64,000 bases of DNA from Chryseobacterium turcicum (GCF_021010565.1 NZ_JAJNAY010000002.1:868001-932000), one strand, 5' to 3'; numbered from the stretch's first letter, positions 48,311-57,504 are shown. The notes: generated by a model from the sequence alone, not told the origin. Numbers and translations are program-made.

Positions 48311-50899
48311 TTAGAAAGGCGCATTAGGTTGAGTAAAACTTCTGTCTTTATACTTCAATGCATCGCTTAATATATTTGCTTTAATACCGATAAAGAAGTC
48401 ATACACTTTATACTGACCAAAAGGTACCCAGTTAAAATTAATCGTAAAACTACGTTGATCTCTAGAGAAACCAATTCTTGTATACGCCAATTCTTTTGAG
48501 ACCATGTCATAGTGCGTACTACCATTGATATTCCAGTAAGGAGTAAGCTTCACACTCCCATCAAGACCAATAGATGCCATTTTATTAGCTGTTCTTGTTA
48601 GGTTTCTTGAGTATTGGTAATTGGCATTCACATTTAGCGTCCATGCTTGATCAAAATGGGCGTAGTTGTCATCATCAAAGAAATAATTTTCATTTCTGAT
48701 TTCTCCTTTTTGGGAATATGTTTTGGCGTAATCTTTTTTCTCCCCAAACAATTCGCTGCTCAACGGGTAAGAAAGCTGCACGTTGAAACCTTGTATGCTA
48801 AATGATCCAAAATCTTCCGTTCTAATTCCGCTATCTGATCCCGGAGCAAATAAAATCTTATACGGTTCAATCGCTAAGCTCGTATTTACACTTAGTTTAT
48901 TATCAAAGAAAGAAGACTGTCCACTTACAGAAATAATTGAAAAGGGATGGCTTTTTGCCGCAAAATTGTAGTTTCCGCTTACATTTAAAGATTCAAAAAT
49001 CTTCATTTTTTTCACTCCAGTAGAGTCACTTTTAGACTTCACTTTCATTTCGATGTTATTACCGATGCTATAGTTTAAAGCTCCGACCATACCTGTAGTA
49101 GGTGATCCTACAATTCCTTTATCAAAGATAGAATACGGCGTTAAAGCTCCATTAGCGTTATAGAAATTTTTGAAATAACCGAATTGCTCTCCTCCAAAAT
49201 CTGGTGAGTAAGAAAAACCGATACTTGGCGTCATCATATGACGTATCGCCTGTATTGTAGATCCTTTTTTGAAATTTGCCTGCCCATACAATTGAGTCTG
49301 TACACTTACTGTTGTAGAAAAAGTACTATATCCTGCAATCTGCTTATTAATTTGATCAACCTCTTTATTCTGTATTGGATCATAAAATCGGGTAAGCGTT
49401 TTCGTCGTTAAAGCATTATCAATTGTAGCACCCAAACTGAAAGTAAAATACTTTGCAAAAGTAGTGTTGGTACCTAATGCAATATTATTTTTTAATCCGG
49501 TTTGCATTTTATCCCACATTGCGTTGGTAAACAACTCTCCTTCTCCTGTACTTACAAAATTTGATAAATTCAAGCCTGTATTTACGGTAATGTTTTCTAA
49601 CAGCCCAGTTCTTATTCCGGTTTTAGATTTAAATAAAAAAAACTGATTAATCGCCACATTCATCTGTGGTAGACGTAAATCTGCTAAGCCTGTCGCAAAA
49701 TTTTGGGAATAGGAAGCTGTACCAGTTATCGTTGCCGGAAGCTTCAGGAATCTTTTGGTAAGTGTTAATGTAGAATTCTGTTGAGTTCTCAATACACTCT
49801 GATCCATAATATAATTATTATTCACTGTGTTATTATAGAACGTCTGACTCGTTACATCTACCGATGCAGAAAACGTCAGAAACGGATTTGCTTTTGTATC
49901 TTGAGTATGCCTCCACGCAATTCTGTATGTTCCTGTTTTGCTGTAATTATCAAGTCCTTTAATTCCTCGGACCGTATTTCCGATATCTGCTGAGAAATTC
50001 CCTGAATATCTGTATTTTTTTAGATAATTCATTTCCGGCCTTATCGTCCAGCTTCCTTTTGTATAGATATCAGCTAAAACTTTTAAGTCGAAGTGCTCCC
50101 CAATCGGTTGATAATACCCTATTCCATTCAGGAAAAAACCTACATCTTCTCTTTCTCCAAAACTTGGTATCAAAATCCCGGCAGATCTTTTGCTGGAAAA
50201 CGGTAAAATAGCAAACGGTAAAATTAAAGGCATCGGAACATCTTCAATGTACATTTGTGCCGGACCTAAAATTAAAGACGAACTGTTTTTTCCTTTCTGC
50301 ATTTTGATGTAAGATGCCAAAAGGTGATAATCGGGTCTTGTATCTTTTTTATCGATGTAGTAAGAATCCGTCGTAAATTCAGCATGTCGCATGACGAAAA
50401 CTGAATCGTTGTACTTTTTCGTTTTCTCAGCAACAATTAAACCCTCACTTTCCTCAGTTCTTGCATTGTAAGCAATTGCTTCTCTGGTTTTGGTATTATA
50501 ATTAAAGCTTTCAACTTCGTATTTCTTACCTCCTTGATCGACTTTAGCAAGTTCAAATACTTTCCCTAAAGAATCTAATTTTCCGCGGGCAAAAATTAAG
50601 CTTCGCTCTTCATCGATAGAGATATAATCTGCATCTATCTGCATATCCTGATATTTTACCTGAGCATTTTTATTCAGATAAATCATTCTCTTAGGTACAT
50701 CTCTACGGATATCATCTGCCTTGTAGTCTACTACGGCTTGTAAAGATTCTTTCGGCGCAACTATGGTATCCTTTTTGGAAATAGTATCATTAATTACCGT
50801 AGCTTTAATTACTTTTTTAGGACTGTTCTGTGCTAAAAAACTGTTAAAAATTAGGATAATTAAAAATTGTAATATATTTTTGAAGACGGTTTTGTCCAA
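48311..50899 (-). CDS. lptD: Putative LPS-assembly protein LptD (OstA-like)
   Basis: 862 residues from a TTG start. The signal peptide is ILQFLIILIFNSFLAQ. The OstA-like N-terminal jellyroll at ~60-160 has AVVDYKADDIRRDVPKRMIY and NAQVKYQDMQIDADYISIDE. The rest is a long barrel (FGEREDVGFFLNGIGYYQP, AQMYIEDVPMPLILPFAILP). It inserts LPS into the outer membrane. TTG is the only start that keeps the signal peptide. A TAATTTTG at 50922-50929 may be its -7. Confidence 0.85.
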   Translation of the reverse strand: MDKTVFKNILQFLIILIFNSFLAQNSPKKVIKATVINDTISKKDTIVAPKESLQAVVDYKADDIRRDVPKRMIYLNKNAQVKYQDMQIDADYISIDEERSLIFARGKLDSLGKVFELAKVDQGGKKYEVESFNYNTKTREAIAYNARTEESEGLIVAEKTKKYNDSVFVMRHAEFTTDSYYIDKKDTRPDYHLLASYIKMQKGKNSSSLILGPAQMYIEDVPMPLILPFAILPFSSKRSAGILIPSFGEREDVGFFLNGIGYYQPIGEHFDLKVLADIYTKGSWTIRPEMNYLKKYRYSGNFSADIGNTVRGIKGLDNYSKTGTYRIAWRHTQDTKANPFLTFSASVDVTSQTFYNNTVNNNYIMDQSVLRTQQNSTLTLTKRFLKLPATITGTASYSQNFATGLADLRLPQMNVAINQFFLFKSKTGIRTGLLENITVNTGLNLSNFVSTGEGELFTNAMWDKMQTGLKNNIALGTNTTFAKYFTFSLGATIDNALTTKTLTRFYDPIQNKEVDQINKQIAGYSTFSTTVSVQTQLYGQANFKKGSTIQAIRHMMTPSIGFSYSPDFGGEQFGYFKNFYNANGALTPYSIFDKGIVGSPTTGMVGALNYSIGNNIEMKVKSKSDSTGVKKMKIFESLNVSGNYNFAAKSHPFSIISVSGQSSFFDNKLSVNTSLAIEPYKILFAPGSDSGIRTEDFGSFSIQGFNVQLSYPLSSELFGEKKDYAKTYSQKGEIRNENYFFDDDNYAHFDQAWTLNVNANYQYSRNLTRTANKMASIGLDGSVKLTPYWNINGSTHYDMVSKELAYTRIGFSRDQRSFTINFNWVPFGQYKVYDFFIGIKANILSDALKYKDRSFTQPNAPF

Positions 50900-50948
50900 T
50901 TTTGTTTTGTATAATTTGGCTCAAAATTAATATAATTTTTATAACTGT

Positions 50949-52244
50949 ATGATGTACCAACTAAATTTTAAAACAATTTTAGCATTTCTACTGATATTCT
51001 TCACCTCTTTTGCCTTTGCACAAAAAAAATTCACTGTAGTTTTAGATGCAGGACATGGGGGAAGCGATACAGGAGCCAACAGAAATTATTCTGACGTAGG
51101 GCTTGTTCAGGAAAAAAATGTCACTTTGGCAATTGTTCTTAAATTAGGAGCAATGCTCGAAAAGAATAAAGAGTTTAAAGTTATTTACACCCGGAAAATA
51201 GATGAGTATCCTTCTTTGACAGATAGAACAAATACCGCTAACCGAAGCAAAGCAGATTTATTTATTTCGATACATGTCAATTCTTCGCCAAGCCGTTCTG
51301 CAACAGCAAGAGGAACAGAAACTTTCGTGCAGGGTCCTGCTCAAAACAGAGAAAACCTTGAAGTTGCCAAGCAAGAAAACAGTGTAATCTACCTCGATGA
51401 AAAAGATAAAGAGACTTTTGCATCTTATGACGCATCTTCACCAGAATCTTTAATTGCTTTAAAACTACAGCAAAGTAAATATCTTGAAAATAGTTTAATT
51501 GTAGGAAGCTTTGTAGAAGAAAACTTTGAAAAGAGCGGTCGTTTTTCTCGCGGTGTAAAACAGGAAAACTTACACATTCTGAGAAGAAGCGCCATGCCCT
51601 CGATTCTTATTGAAACAGGATTTGTAAACAATTATGAAGACGCAGCCTTCTTAAACTCCGAAAAAGGACAGCAGGAAACTGCAGAAAATATTTATAAAGC
51701 CATTATTGATTACAAAAAAGCAGTAGACAGAAAAGGAGGTGTACAAATTGTCACTAAAAAACCTGAGCCTGAAAAACCTGCAGAAGTAGCCCTGAAAAAC
51801 GACTTCAGAATTTTATTGATGACAATGCCAGTAAAATATAACGACGGCGACCCTGAATTAAAAGGTTTAAACTACATCCTTACGATTAAAGAAAATGGAC
51901 TTTACAAATATTATTATAGCGTAACCAATATGGCATCGGTAAAAGATATTAATCTTAGAACTGCTAAAGATGCAGGTTTTAGAAATTCTTATGCCGTAGG
52001 ATTTATGCCCAACCAAAAACTGAGTATCGGGTATTACAATATCGAAGTGTATGTTGGAAAAGACAAATTGAGTTCAAATTCTTACATCCTTCAAACCCTA
52101 AAAGATGTAGAAAGAAACAAATCAAACGGAATGTTTTACTACACGTACGGAAAAGTTTATACCTTGGAAGATGCCGTAAAATTGCAAAAAGAACTGGAAG
52201 ACAAGGGAATAAAAAACACTGTTATTCAGAAGAATTTTAAATAA
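50949..52244 (+). CDS. N-acetylmuramoyl-L-alanine amidase
   Basis: 431 residues. The signal peptide ends near FAFAQ. The Amidase_3 domain at ~28-240 has zinc ligands H36 in VLDAGHGGSDTGA, E55 in QEKNVTLA and the H in LFISIHVNSS, plus the catalytic E in LIETGFVNN. The C-terminal ~170 residues are a Bacteroidota-type extension, possibly SPOR-like at the very end (YTYGKVYTLEDAVKLQKELE). It cleaves the amide bond between MurNAc and L-Ala during cell division. Divergent from lptD. Confidence 0.92.
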   Translation: MMYQLNFKTILAFLLIFFTSFAFAQKKFTVVLDAGHGGSDTGANRNYSDVGLVQEKNVTLAIVLKLGAMLEKNKEFKVIYTRKIDEYPSLTDRTNTANRSKADLFISIHVNSSPSRSATARGTETFVQGPAQNRENLEVAKQENSVIYLDEKDKETFASYDASSPESLIALKLQQSKYLENSLIVGSFVEENFEKSGRFSRGVKQENLHILRRSAMPSILIETGFVNNYEDAAFLNSEKGQQETAENIYKAIIDYKKAVDRKGGVQIVTKKPEPEKPAEVALKNDFRILLMTMPVKYNDGDPELKGLNYILTIKENGLYKYYYSVTNMASVKDINLRTAKDAGFRNSYAVGFMPNQKLSIGYYNIEVYVGKDKLSSNSYILQTLKDVERNKSNGMFYYTYGKVYTLEDAVKLQKELEDKGIKNTVIQKNFK

Positions 52245-52255
52245 ACTCTATAATT

Positions 52256-52285
52256 TTGAAGTTTAAAAGTTTATGTATACTTTTG
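52256..52285 (+). promoter_or_regulatory. Promoter of tRNA-Glu (52300)
   Basis: TTG (52256-52258), a 19-bp spacer and TACTTTTG (52278-52285), 14 bp upstream of the tRNA. Confidence 0.65.
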
Positions 52286-52299
52286 CAACCTCAAAATTT

Positions 52300-52374
52300 G
52301 GTCTATTCGTCTAGTGGTCAGGACTCAAGGTTTTCATCCTTGCAACAGGAGTTCGATTCTCCTATAGACTACCA
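52300..52374 (+). tRNA. tRNA-Glu (anticodon TTC)
   Basis: The cloverleaf is visible. Acceptor GGTCTAT (52300-52306) pairs with ATAGACT (52364-52370), with a G-T first pair. Anticodon stem CAAGG/CCTTG encloses TTTTCAT, so the anticodon is TTC. T-loop GTTCGATTC. A CCA is encoded at 52372-52374. Its sequence differs from the two identical tRNA-Glu genes near 56115 and 56285. Confidence 0.95.
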
Positions 52375-52404
52375 AAAAGCTCTCTATTTAAGAGAGCTTT
52401 TTTT
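52374..52404 (+). terminator. Terminator of tRNA-Glu
   Basis: AAGCTCTCT and AGAGAGCTT form a perfect stem with a T7 run, directly behind the encoded CCA. Confidence 0.85.
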
Positions 52405-52551
52405 ATGCACTTTTTTCATTTCTTCAAAGGATAAAATTCAAAAAAACAGACTCTAAAACTTTAATTTTCGCCCTATAAACAATCAGATTCCGGAAGTTGA
52501 ATGCAAACCTATCTATAAAATTTTCGTACATTTAGGCTACAACTTATTTTT

Positions 52552-53115
52552 ATGAAAAATTCAATACTCTTAATTTTCCTCTTATTATTATTTGTTAGCT
52601 GCGATTACAAAGACAAAGAAAACGCTCTTAATCTAAGAGAAAAACAGTTATTGGATAAAGAAAAATCATTTGCTCAAAAAGAAGCTGATTATCAATCTTT
52701 ATTAAAAATGAGAGACAGTATTTTCAGTAAAAAAGATGCAGATTCTATAAAAATTGTACAGTGGCCTCAGGAAATTGCAGGCTCTTGGATAGGAAAAGTA
52801 GTTTGCACAGAATCTAACTGCAGCGATTATGTAGTGGGAGACCAAAGAACCGACACGTGGGAATTTGCCAGCGACTCTTTACAGCTTTTTTCAAAAATAA
52901 TCAACAACAATAATCTTGTAAGACTTTACTCAGGAAAGTTTGAAAACAATGAAATCAAATTGAATTTTAAAACAGATTCTACGGCAAAAAAGAAAGTAGA
53001 CATGAATGTTTTATTGAATGATATTTCAGACACAAAAATAAAAGGAATAAGAACCATCGCTGTTGACAATTGCATGGCAAAATTCTCAGTTGAATTAGTC
53101 CGTTCTACAAAATAA
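52552..53115 (+). CDS. Lipoprotein with a coiled-coil N-terminus
   Basis: 187 residues. The signal ends FVSCDY. Residues ~24-65 (ALNLREKQLLDKEKSFAQKE) are a heptad-like coiled coil. The rest includes WPQEIAGSWIGKVVCTESNC and three Cys that could be oxidised. No named family. It lies 6 bp before the antiporter gene, so an operon is likely. Confidence 0.75.
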   Translation: MKNSILLIFLLLLFVSCDYKDKENALNLREKQLLDKEKSFAQKEADYQSLLKMRDSIFSKKDADSIKIVQWPQEIAGSWIGKVVCTESNCSDYVVGDQRTDTWEFASDSLQLFSKIINNNNLVRLYSGKFENNEIKLNFKTDSTAKKKVDMNVLLNDISDTKIKGIRTIAVDNCMAKFSVELVRSTK

Positions 53116-53121
53116 ACACAA

Positions 53122-55245
53122 ATGATATCACTAAGCATACATAACCTCAGTTTTCCCATTGAAGAGCCCGTATTGAAGTTTCTTTTGGTGCTCATCATCA
53201 TTCTTGCAGCACCACTTTTACTCAATAAAATAAAAGTTCCGCATTTGTTGGGATTAATTATCGCAGGAGCCGTCATTGGCCCCAACGGATTTAATGTTTT
53301 GGCCAGAGACAGCAGCATTGTAGTGACCGGAACTACCGGCCTACTCTACATCATGTTTCTCGCAGGCTTGGAAATCGACATGGGAGATTTCAAAAAAAAT
53401 AAGTGGAAAAGTCTGACGTTTGGAATTTACACATTTGCCGTCCCTTTCGTTTTAGGATATTTAGGGGCTATTTACATTCTAGATTTCTCCGTTTTAACAT
53501 CAATACTTTTTGCCAGTCTGTTTTCGTCGCATACTTTAATCGCCTATCCCTTGGTCAGCAAATTAGGTATTGCTAAAAATCTGGCAGTCAATATAACGGT
53601 TGGCGGAACGATGATTACCGATGTTTTGGCCTTATTAGTTCTTGCCATTATTGTAGGAATGTCTCAAGGCGATGTAGGAACAGCATTTTGGCTCAAGCTT
53701 TCAATTTCGTTTATTGTTTTCGCATTGGTAGTTTTGGTCATTTTCCCGATGATTGGAAGATGGTTTTTCAAAAAAGTAGACGATAAAATTTCGCAATATA
53801 TTTTCGTATTGGTGATGATTTATTTGGCGGCTTTATTAGCAGAATTAGCCGGAGTAGAAGCCATTATTGGGGCATTTTTCGCAGGCTTAGCTTTAAACAG
53901 ACTCATTCCGCATACTTCTTCATTAATGAATCGTGTAGAGTTTGTCGGAAATGCTATTTTCATCCCTTTTTTCCTGATTAGCGTAGGAATGCTGATTGAT
54001 TTCAAAGTTTTTTTTAAAAGCTGGGAAACTTTGGAAGTCGCAGGAATTATGCTTATTGCTTCTATTGGTGGAAAATATCTTTCTGCAGTTGCCACTCAGA
54101 AAACATTCAGGCTTTCTAAAGAAGAAGGTAAATTAATTTTCGGTTTAAGTTCAGCTTCTGCAGCCGCAACATTAGCTTCTGTAATGGTGGGTTACAACAT
54201 CATTCTTTCTGAAACCGAAACTGGAGAACCTATTAGATTATTAAACGAGCACGTTCTTAACGGAAGTATTTTATTAATTCTTATTTCCTGCACTATTTCA
54301 TCATTTATCTCAATGTCGAGCGCACAGAAAATTGCAGAACAAGATAATGAGGAAACTCTTTCCGGAAACAGTCACGAAGAAGAAAATATTCTTTTGGCTT
54401 TAAATCATGAATCGACTGTTGAACGAATGATTAATCTTGGGATTTTAATTAAAGCCCATTCCAATACAGATAAATTATTTGCTTTAAATGTTATTAATGA
54501 AGATAAAAATGAGTCTTCAGTGAAAAATGCTGAGAAACTTTTACACTATGCAACAGATGCTGCCTCTGCCGCAGATGTAAAAATACAGCCTTTGAAGAGA
54601 TACGACAACGATGTCATCAACGGGGTAAACAATGTGATTAAAGAGCAAAACATCACCGACCTTATTATCGGATTAGAAGACACCAAAGGATTTTCTCCAT
54701 CATTTACCGACAACCTTTACAACGGCTATTTGCAACGTGATGATATCAATGTTTTAGTTTATCATGCAGTTCAGCCTTTATCTACCATAAAAAATCATGT
54801 CGTAATGATTCCTGAAAACGCACATAAAGAAGCTGGTTTTTTTCATGCATTATTGAGAGTTTGGAATATTGCAAGAAATTCGGGAGCCACGATTACTTTT
54901 TACGCTTCAGAGGAAATCTTGAATATTTTACAGAGAATCATTAAAAAAGCCAATATTGAAGCCGAATTCATCATTATGAATACCTGGAAAGATGGTGAGC
55001 AAACAGCCACTCAACTTAAAGATGATGAAGCGCTTACCTTATTTATGGCAAAAAGAGGAATGAAATCTTATGTTTCACAAATGCGATTTATTCCTGAACT
55101 TCTTAACAGGCATTTGAGTGATAAAAATTACTTGCTCATCTTTCCTTTTTCAGAGCTCGACAAAAGCAATTCTGAGAAACGGTCAGTAGGAAATCATGAT
55201 GATTTTATGGAAATAGGAAATATCATCAAAAATATTTTCAAATAA
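53122..55245 (+). CDS. Cation:proton antiporter (CPA2-type) with C-terminal universal-stress-like domain
   Basis: 707 residues. Twelve or so membrane helices (residues 15-410) show the Na_H_Exchanger pattern: IKVPHLLGLIIAGAVIGPNG, GLLYIMFLAGLEIDMGDFKK and ELAGVEAIIGAFFAGLALNR. The C-terminal ~270 residues contain two USP-like Rossmann units (ENILLALNHESTVERMINLG, HVVMIPENAHKEAGFFHALL). Monovalent cation/H+ exchange is the family role; the ion is unknown. Confidence 0.9.
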   Translation: MISLSIHNLSFPIEEPVLKFLLVLIIILAAPLLLNKIKVPHLLGLIIAGAVIGPNGFNVLARDSSIVVTGTTGLLYIMFLAGLEIDMGDFKKNKWKSLTFGIYTFAVPFVLGYLGAIYILDFSVLTSILFASLFSSHTLIAYPLVSKLGIAKNLAVNITVGGTMITDVLALLVLAIIVGMSQGDVGTAFWLKLSISFIVFALVVLVIFPMIGRWFFKKVDDKISQYIFVLVMIYLAALLAELAGVEAIIGAFFAGLALNRLIPHTSSLMNRVEFVGNAIFIPFFLISVGMLIDFKVFFKSWETLEVAGIMLIASIGGKYLSAVATQKTFRLSKEEGKLIFGLSSASAAATLASVMVGYNIILSETETGEPIRLLNEHVLNGSILLILISCTISSFISMSSAQKIAEQDNEETLSGNSHEEENILLALNHESTVERMINLGILIKAHSNTDKLFALNVINEDKNESSVKNAEKLLHYATDAASAADVKIQPLKRYDNDVINGVNNVIKEQNITDLIIGLEDTKGFSPSFTDNLYNGYLQRDDINVLVYHAVQPLSTIKNHVVMIPENAHKEAGFFHALLRVWNIARNSGATITFYASEEILNILQRIIKKANIEAEFIIMNTWKDGEQTATQLKDDEALTLFMAKRGMKSYVSQMRFIPELLNRHLSDKNYLLIFPFSELDKSNSEKRSVGNHDDFMEIGNIIKNIFK

Positions 55246-55313
55246 AAGTACTAGATAAACAGGCAATTAGAATTAAAAACCAATAAATCTTAAAACAAGA
55301 TGAAATTTGATTT

Positions 55314-55342
55314 TGTTTAAAATAGGAAAAAGATTACTTTTG
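55314..55342 (+). promoter_or_regulatory. Promoter upstream of the 55452 gene
   Basis: TTG (55314-55316), an 18-bp spacer and TACTTTTG (55335-55342). The start would be ~100 nt before the gene, leaving a long leader. Confidence 0.6.
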
Positions 55343-55352
55343 CAAAAGTTTA

Positions 55353-55450
55353 ATGATTGAGTCATCAGTCTGCAGGACAAAAAACCTGGTAACTATTTAC
55401 CCTTAAAAGTAAATAATATCGGTGCCTTAGAAAACTACCAAATTTTATAT
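55353..55450 (+). other. Structured leader with a possible 17-codon leader peptide
   Basis: Between the promoter and the 55452 gene, TATTTAC..GTAAATA makes a 7-bp stem, with TGGTA/TACCA around it. An ATG at 55353 opens MIESSVCRTKNLVTIYP and stop. I do not recognise a known riboswitch. This may be a cis-regulatory leader or simply an AU-rich 5' UTR. Confidence 0.35.
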
Positions 55451-55451
55451 C

Positions 55452-55772
55452 ATGCCGGATTTAAAAATTCAAGAAGCTCAATTGCTTTTTAATAAGATTC
55501 GCTCAAACCCAAAAAGTTATGATTTAAAAACTAGTACGGAAGGGATTACAGGCAAGGATGATAAAATTAGTTTCAGACTTTACAGGAACGGAGAGAGAAG
55601 TATTTTTGAAGTAACCATCGACGGACATACTTTTGCCGACTCTACTGGAGAATGGAATAACGCAATGATAATGTTGGAAAACATCATCAATAAGCTAGGA
55701 AAAGAAACTGAAAATATTAAAGTACAACAAGCCTTAGACAAGCTTAAAAAGTACCTTTCAGAAGAAAACTAA
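55452..55772 (+). CDS. Small conserved-looking cytoplasmic protein of unknown function
   Basis: 106 residues with no signal peptide. An alpha/beta N-terminal half (ISFRLYRNGERSIFEVTIDG) is followed by a helical half (EWNNAMIMLENIINKLGKET). No family recognised. It lies upstream of rpsT in the same direction, with rpsT having its own promoter. Confidence 0.7.
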   Translation: MPDLKIQEAQLLFNKIRSNPKSYDLKTSTEGITGKDDKISFRLYRNGERSIFEVTIDGHTFADSTGEWNNAMIMLENIINKLGKETENIKVQQALDKLKKYLSEEN

Positions 55773-55800
55773 AAATATTTTAAAATAATTAAAAATAAAT

Positions 55801-55831
55801 TTGGTGGGTAACAAAAAAGTCTATAGATTTG
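55801..55831 (+). promoter_or_regulatory. Promoter of rpsT
   Basis: TTG (55801-55803), a 20-bp spacer and TAGATTTG (55824-55831), 18 bp before the ATG at 55850. Confidence 0.65.
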
Positions 55832-55849
55832 CACTCACATTTAAACGAT

Positions 55850-56104
55850 ATGGCTAATCATAAATCAGCACTTAAGAGAATAAGACAAAACGAAGTTAGA
55901 AAAGTTCGTAACAGATACTACCACAAGACTGCTAGAACAGCTCTAAAAGTTTTAAGAAACGAAGAAAACAAAGCAGCAGCTACTGAGCAATTGCCTAAAG
56001 TTATCGCTTTGTTAGACAAATTAGCTAAGAAAAACATTATTCACAAGAATAAGGCGGCTAACTTAAAAAGTAAATTGACTAAGCACGTTAACAAGTTAGC
56101 GTAA
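55850..56104 (+). CDS. rpsT: 30S ribosomal protein S20
   Basis: 84 residues from ATG at 55850 ([20 protein letters not shown]). An in-frame start at 55829 would add MHSHLND inside the promoter, so I reject it. Lys/Arg-rich, all-helical, ending [21 protein letters not shown] primary 16S rRNA-binding protein. A tRNA-Glu follows 10 bp later. Confidence 0.96.
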   Translation: MANHKSALKRIRQNEVRKVRNRYYHKTARTALKVLRNEENKAAATEQLPKVIALLDKLAKKNIIHKNKAANLKSKLTKHVNKLA

Positions 56105-56114
56105 CTATATAGTT

Positions 56115-56186
56115 GGCCCGTTCGTCTATCGGTTAGGACCTCAGATTTTCATTCTGGTAAGAGGGGTTCGACTCCCCTACGGGCTA
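56115..56186 (+). tRNA. tRNA-Glu (anticodon TTC), copy 1 of an identical pair
   Basis: Acceptor GGCCCGT / ACGGGCT with a G-T first pair, discriminator A86; anticodon loop TTTTCAT gives TTC. T-loop GTTCGACTC. CCA is not encoded (the sequence continues CTA). Starts 10 bp behind rpsT. Confidence 0.95.
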
Positions 56187-56256
56187 CTAAACTTAATTGC
56201 TACTAACCGGGCAATTAAAATAAGAGTTGAAACTTATAAAAACAAAAAAGCTAACC

Positions 56257-56274
56257 CTGTAAATTTATTTACAG
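56257..56274 (+). other. Short hairpin between the paired tRNA genes
   Basis: CTGTAAAT (56257-56264) and ATTTACAG (56267-56274) form an 8-bp stem with a TT loop. It has no T-run. Possibly a processing signal between the tRNAs (inference). Confidence 0.35.
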
Positions 56275-56284
56275 ATTGGTAGAT

Positions 56285-56356
56285 GGCCCGTTCGTCTATC
56301 GGTTAGGACCTCAGATTTTCATTCTGGTAAGAGGGGTTCGACTCCCCTACGGGCTA
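56285..56356 (+). tRNA. tRNA-Glu (anticodon TTC), copy 2 of an identical pair
   Basis: Identical over the full 72 nt to the copy at 56115-56186. CCA not encoded. A terminator follows immediately. Confidence 0.95.
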
Positions 56357-56357
56357 C

Positions 56358-56389
56358 AAAAACCATTGATTTATTTCAATGGTTTTTTT
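56358..56389 (+). terminator. Terminator after the tRNA-Glu pair
   Basis: AAAACCATTGA and TCAATGGTTTTT pair; a T7 run follows. Confidence 0.85.
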
Positions 56390-56414
56390 GCTTTTATATT
56401 GATAAATTTACTTT

Positions 56415-56494
56415 ATGAATGACCCACAGAATAAAAACATTCCTACTCATCATTTAAGTTTTGAAGAATTTCATTACGCCACATTAGAAAATGG
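56415..56494 (+). pseudogene. 5' fragment of an AraC-type regulator gene split by the insertion sequence
   Basis: An ATG at 56415 opens MNDPQNKNIPTHHLSFEEFH and continues for 26 codons up to the left end of the insertion sequence. The 8-bp GAAAATGG ending it (56487-56494) recurs at 57896-57903. Removing the element and one copy of the 8 bp restores the frame into the 3' fragment. Confidence 0.85.
56487..56494. repeat. Left target-site duplication GAAAATGG
   Basis: Exact 8-bp repeat of 57896-57903, flanking the insertion sequence; 8 bp is the usual ISL3-family duplication. Confidence 0.9.
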
Positions 56495-56517
56495 GGATCA
56501 ATGCCAAAACCTGGGGA
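56495..56517. repeat. Inverted repeat, left end of the insertion sequence
   Basis: Reads GGATCAATGCCAAAACCTGG then GGA. Complement of 57873-57895 with one mismatch. Confidence 0.9.
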
Positions 56518-57504
56518 CTAGGCAAAAAGTTTTGATAATCTGAATAGGAAAAATGCTTTATCTCGTACACCTCGAAGTTGTAACCTGAAGTTTTTTATTT
56601 TGGCATTGAAAGATTCTGCTGAAGCATTTGTGCTTCGCTGGTTAAAATAATTGAGAATGCCGTTGTAGTTATGCATAATAGTTTTTGTTAAGGTATTAAA
56701 GGATTTAAATCCAGATTCTTCCACTTCTCTAAACCAATGGACTAACTTTAACATAGCGACAGATTTTTGAATGTTCTGATTATAAATTTTCCTGAGCCCA
56801 TCTGATAAATTGTACGCCTTTTCTAAATCGGGATACTCCTTAAATAGGATTTTTGCTCTTTGTTTTTGTGATAAAGTCCACTTTTCTCTAGTTTTATAAA
56901 GCAGGTATCTGCTTCTTGCTAAAAGTTGCTTTCGGGTGTCATCGTTTTCAAAAACTTTAATTATAGGTTTTCGCTTCTTTTGTTTCGCTTCCGTGAGCAA
57001 GTTATTTTCTTGCTCAATGGCCTGCCAGCGATGCTTAATCCTTATTTCCTGAAGGGCTTCTGTGGCGAGTTTCTGAACATGGAAGCGATCGATAACCGGT
57101 GTTGCATTAGGAAAACATTTTTTGGCAATAAGTTTCATAGACCCAGCCATATCTAAAGTAATTTCCGTTACTTTTATTCTTAATTTTCTGTTGATTTTAA
57201 AAAGATGTTCAATTACTGTTTCACTCTGTATTCCTCTGATAATGGCTACAATTGAGCCTTTTCTACCCTTTCCCTTTTTTGAGGTGAGAACGGTATAGAG
57301 TTCGCCATCAGAAAGGGCAACTTCATCCAGAGAGAGCTGCTCTGAAATATTTTGAGGATGCAAAATCCAGTCTTCGGCGTGCGGTTTTTGCTCCCAATTT
57401 TTAAAATCGCTGAGGGAATGTTTGTACTGTCTTTGAAATTTTCTGCCCTCCACACCGTAAAGCTCTCCAATGGTTTTGCAGGACAAGGCTTTAGCATCGG
57501 CAGA
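56518..57504 (-). CDS. Transposase, C-terminal catalytic part (ISL3-like DDE)
   Basis: About 328 residues in the frame open from 57504 (a TTG at 57486 is the first possible start, but a fusion is more plausible). Features are LSLDEVALSDGELYTVLTSK (first Asp), VIDRFHVQKLATEALQEI (second Asp) and STNASAESFNAKIKNFRLQL (Glu). This is the DDE domain of ISL3-like transposases. It joins the upstream 57491-57844 frame at an A8 run. Confidence 0.85.
   Translation of the reverse strand, partial: SADAKALSCKTIGELYGVEGRKFQRQYKHSLSDFKNWEQKPHAEDWILHPQNISEQLSLDEVALSDGELYTVLTSKKGKGRKGSIVAIIRGIQSETVIEHLFKINRKLRIKVTEITLDMAGSMKLIAKKCFPNATPVIDRFHVQKLATEALQEIRIKHRWQAIEQENNLLTEAKQKKRKPIIKVFENDDTRKQLLARSRYLLYKTREKWTLSQKQRAKILFKEYPDLEKAYNLSDGLRKIYNQNIQKSVAMLKLVHWFREVEESGFKSFNTLTKTIMHNYNGILNYFNQRSTNASAESFNAKIKNFRLQLRGVRDKAFFLFRLSKLFA

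Noticed and set aside
53820..54095. Minus-strand open frames inside the antiporter, and similar ones inside HtrA, lptD and ribosomal genes
   Set aside because: They are shadows of strong coding frames, without start signals or family likeness.
55353..55450. Known riboswitch (TPP, preQ1) before the 55452 gene
   Set aside because: The conserved cores are not present; only generic stems are seen.
56115..56356. Two identical 72-bp repeats as phage attachment sites
   Set aside because: They are complete tRNA-Glu genes, and no integrase lies nearby.
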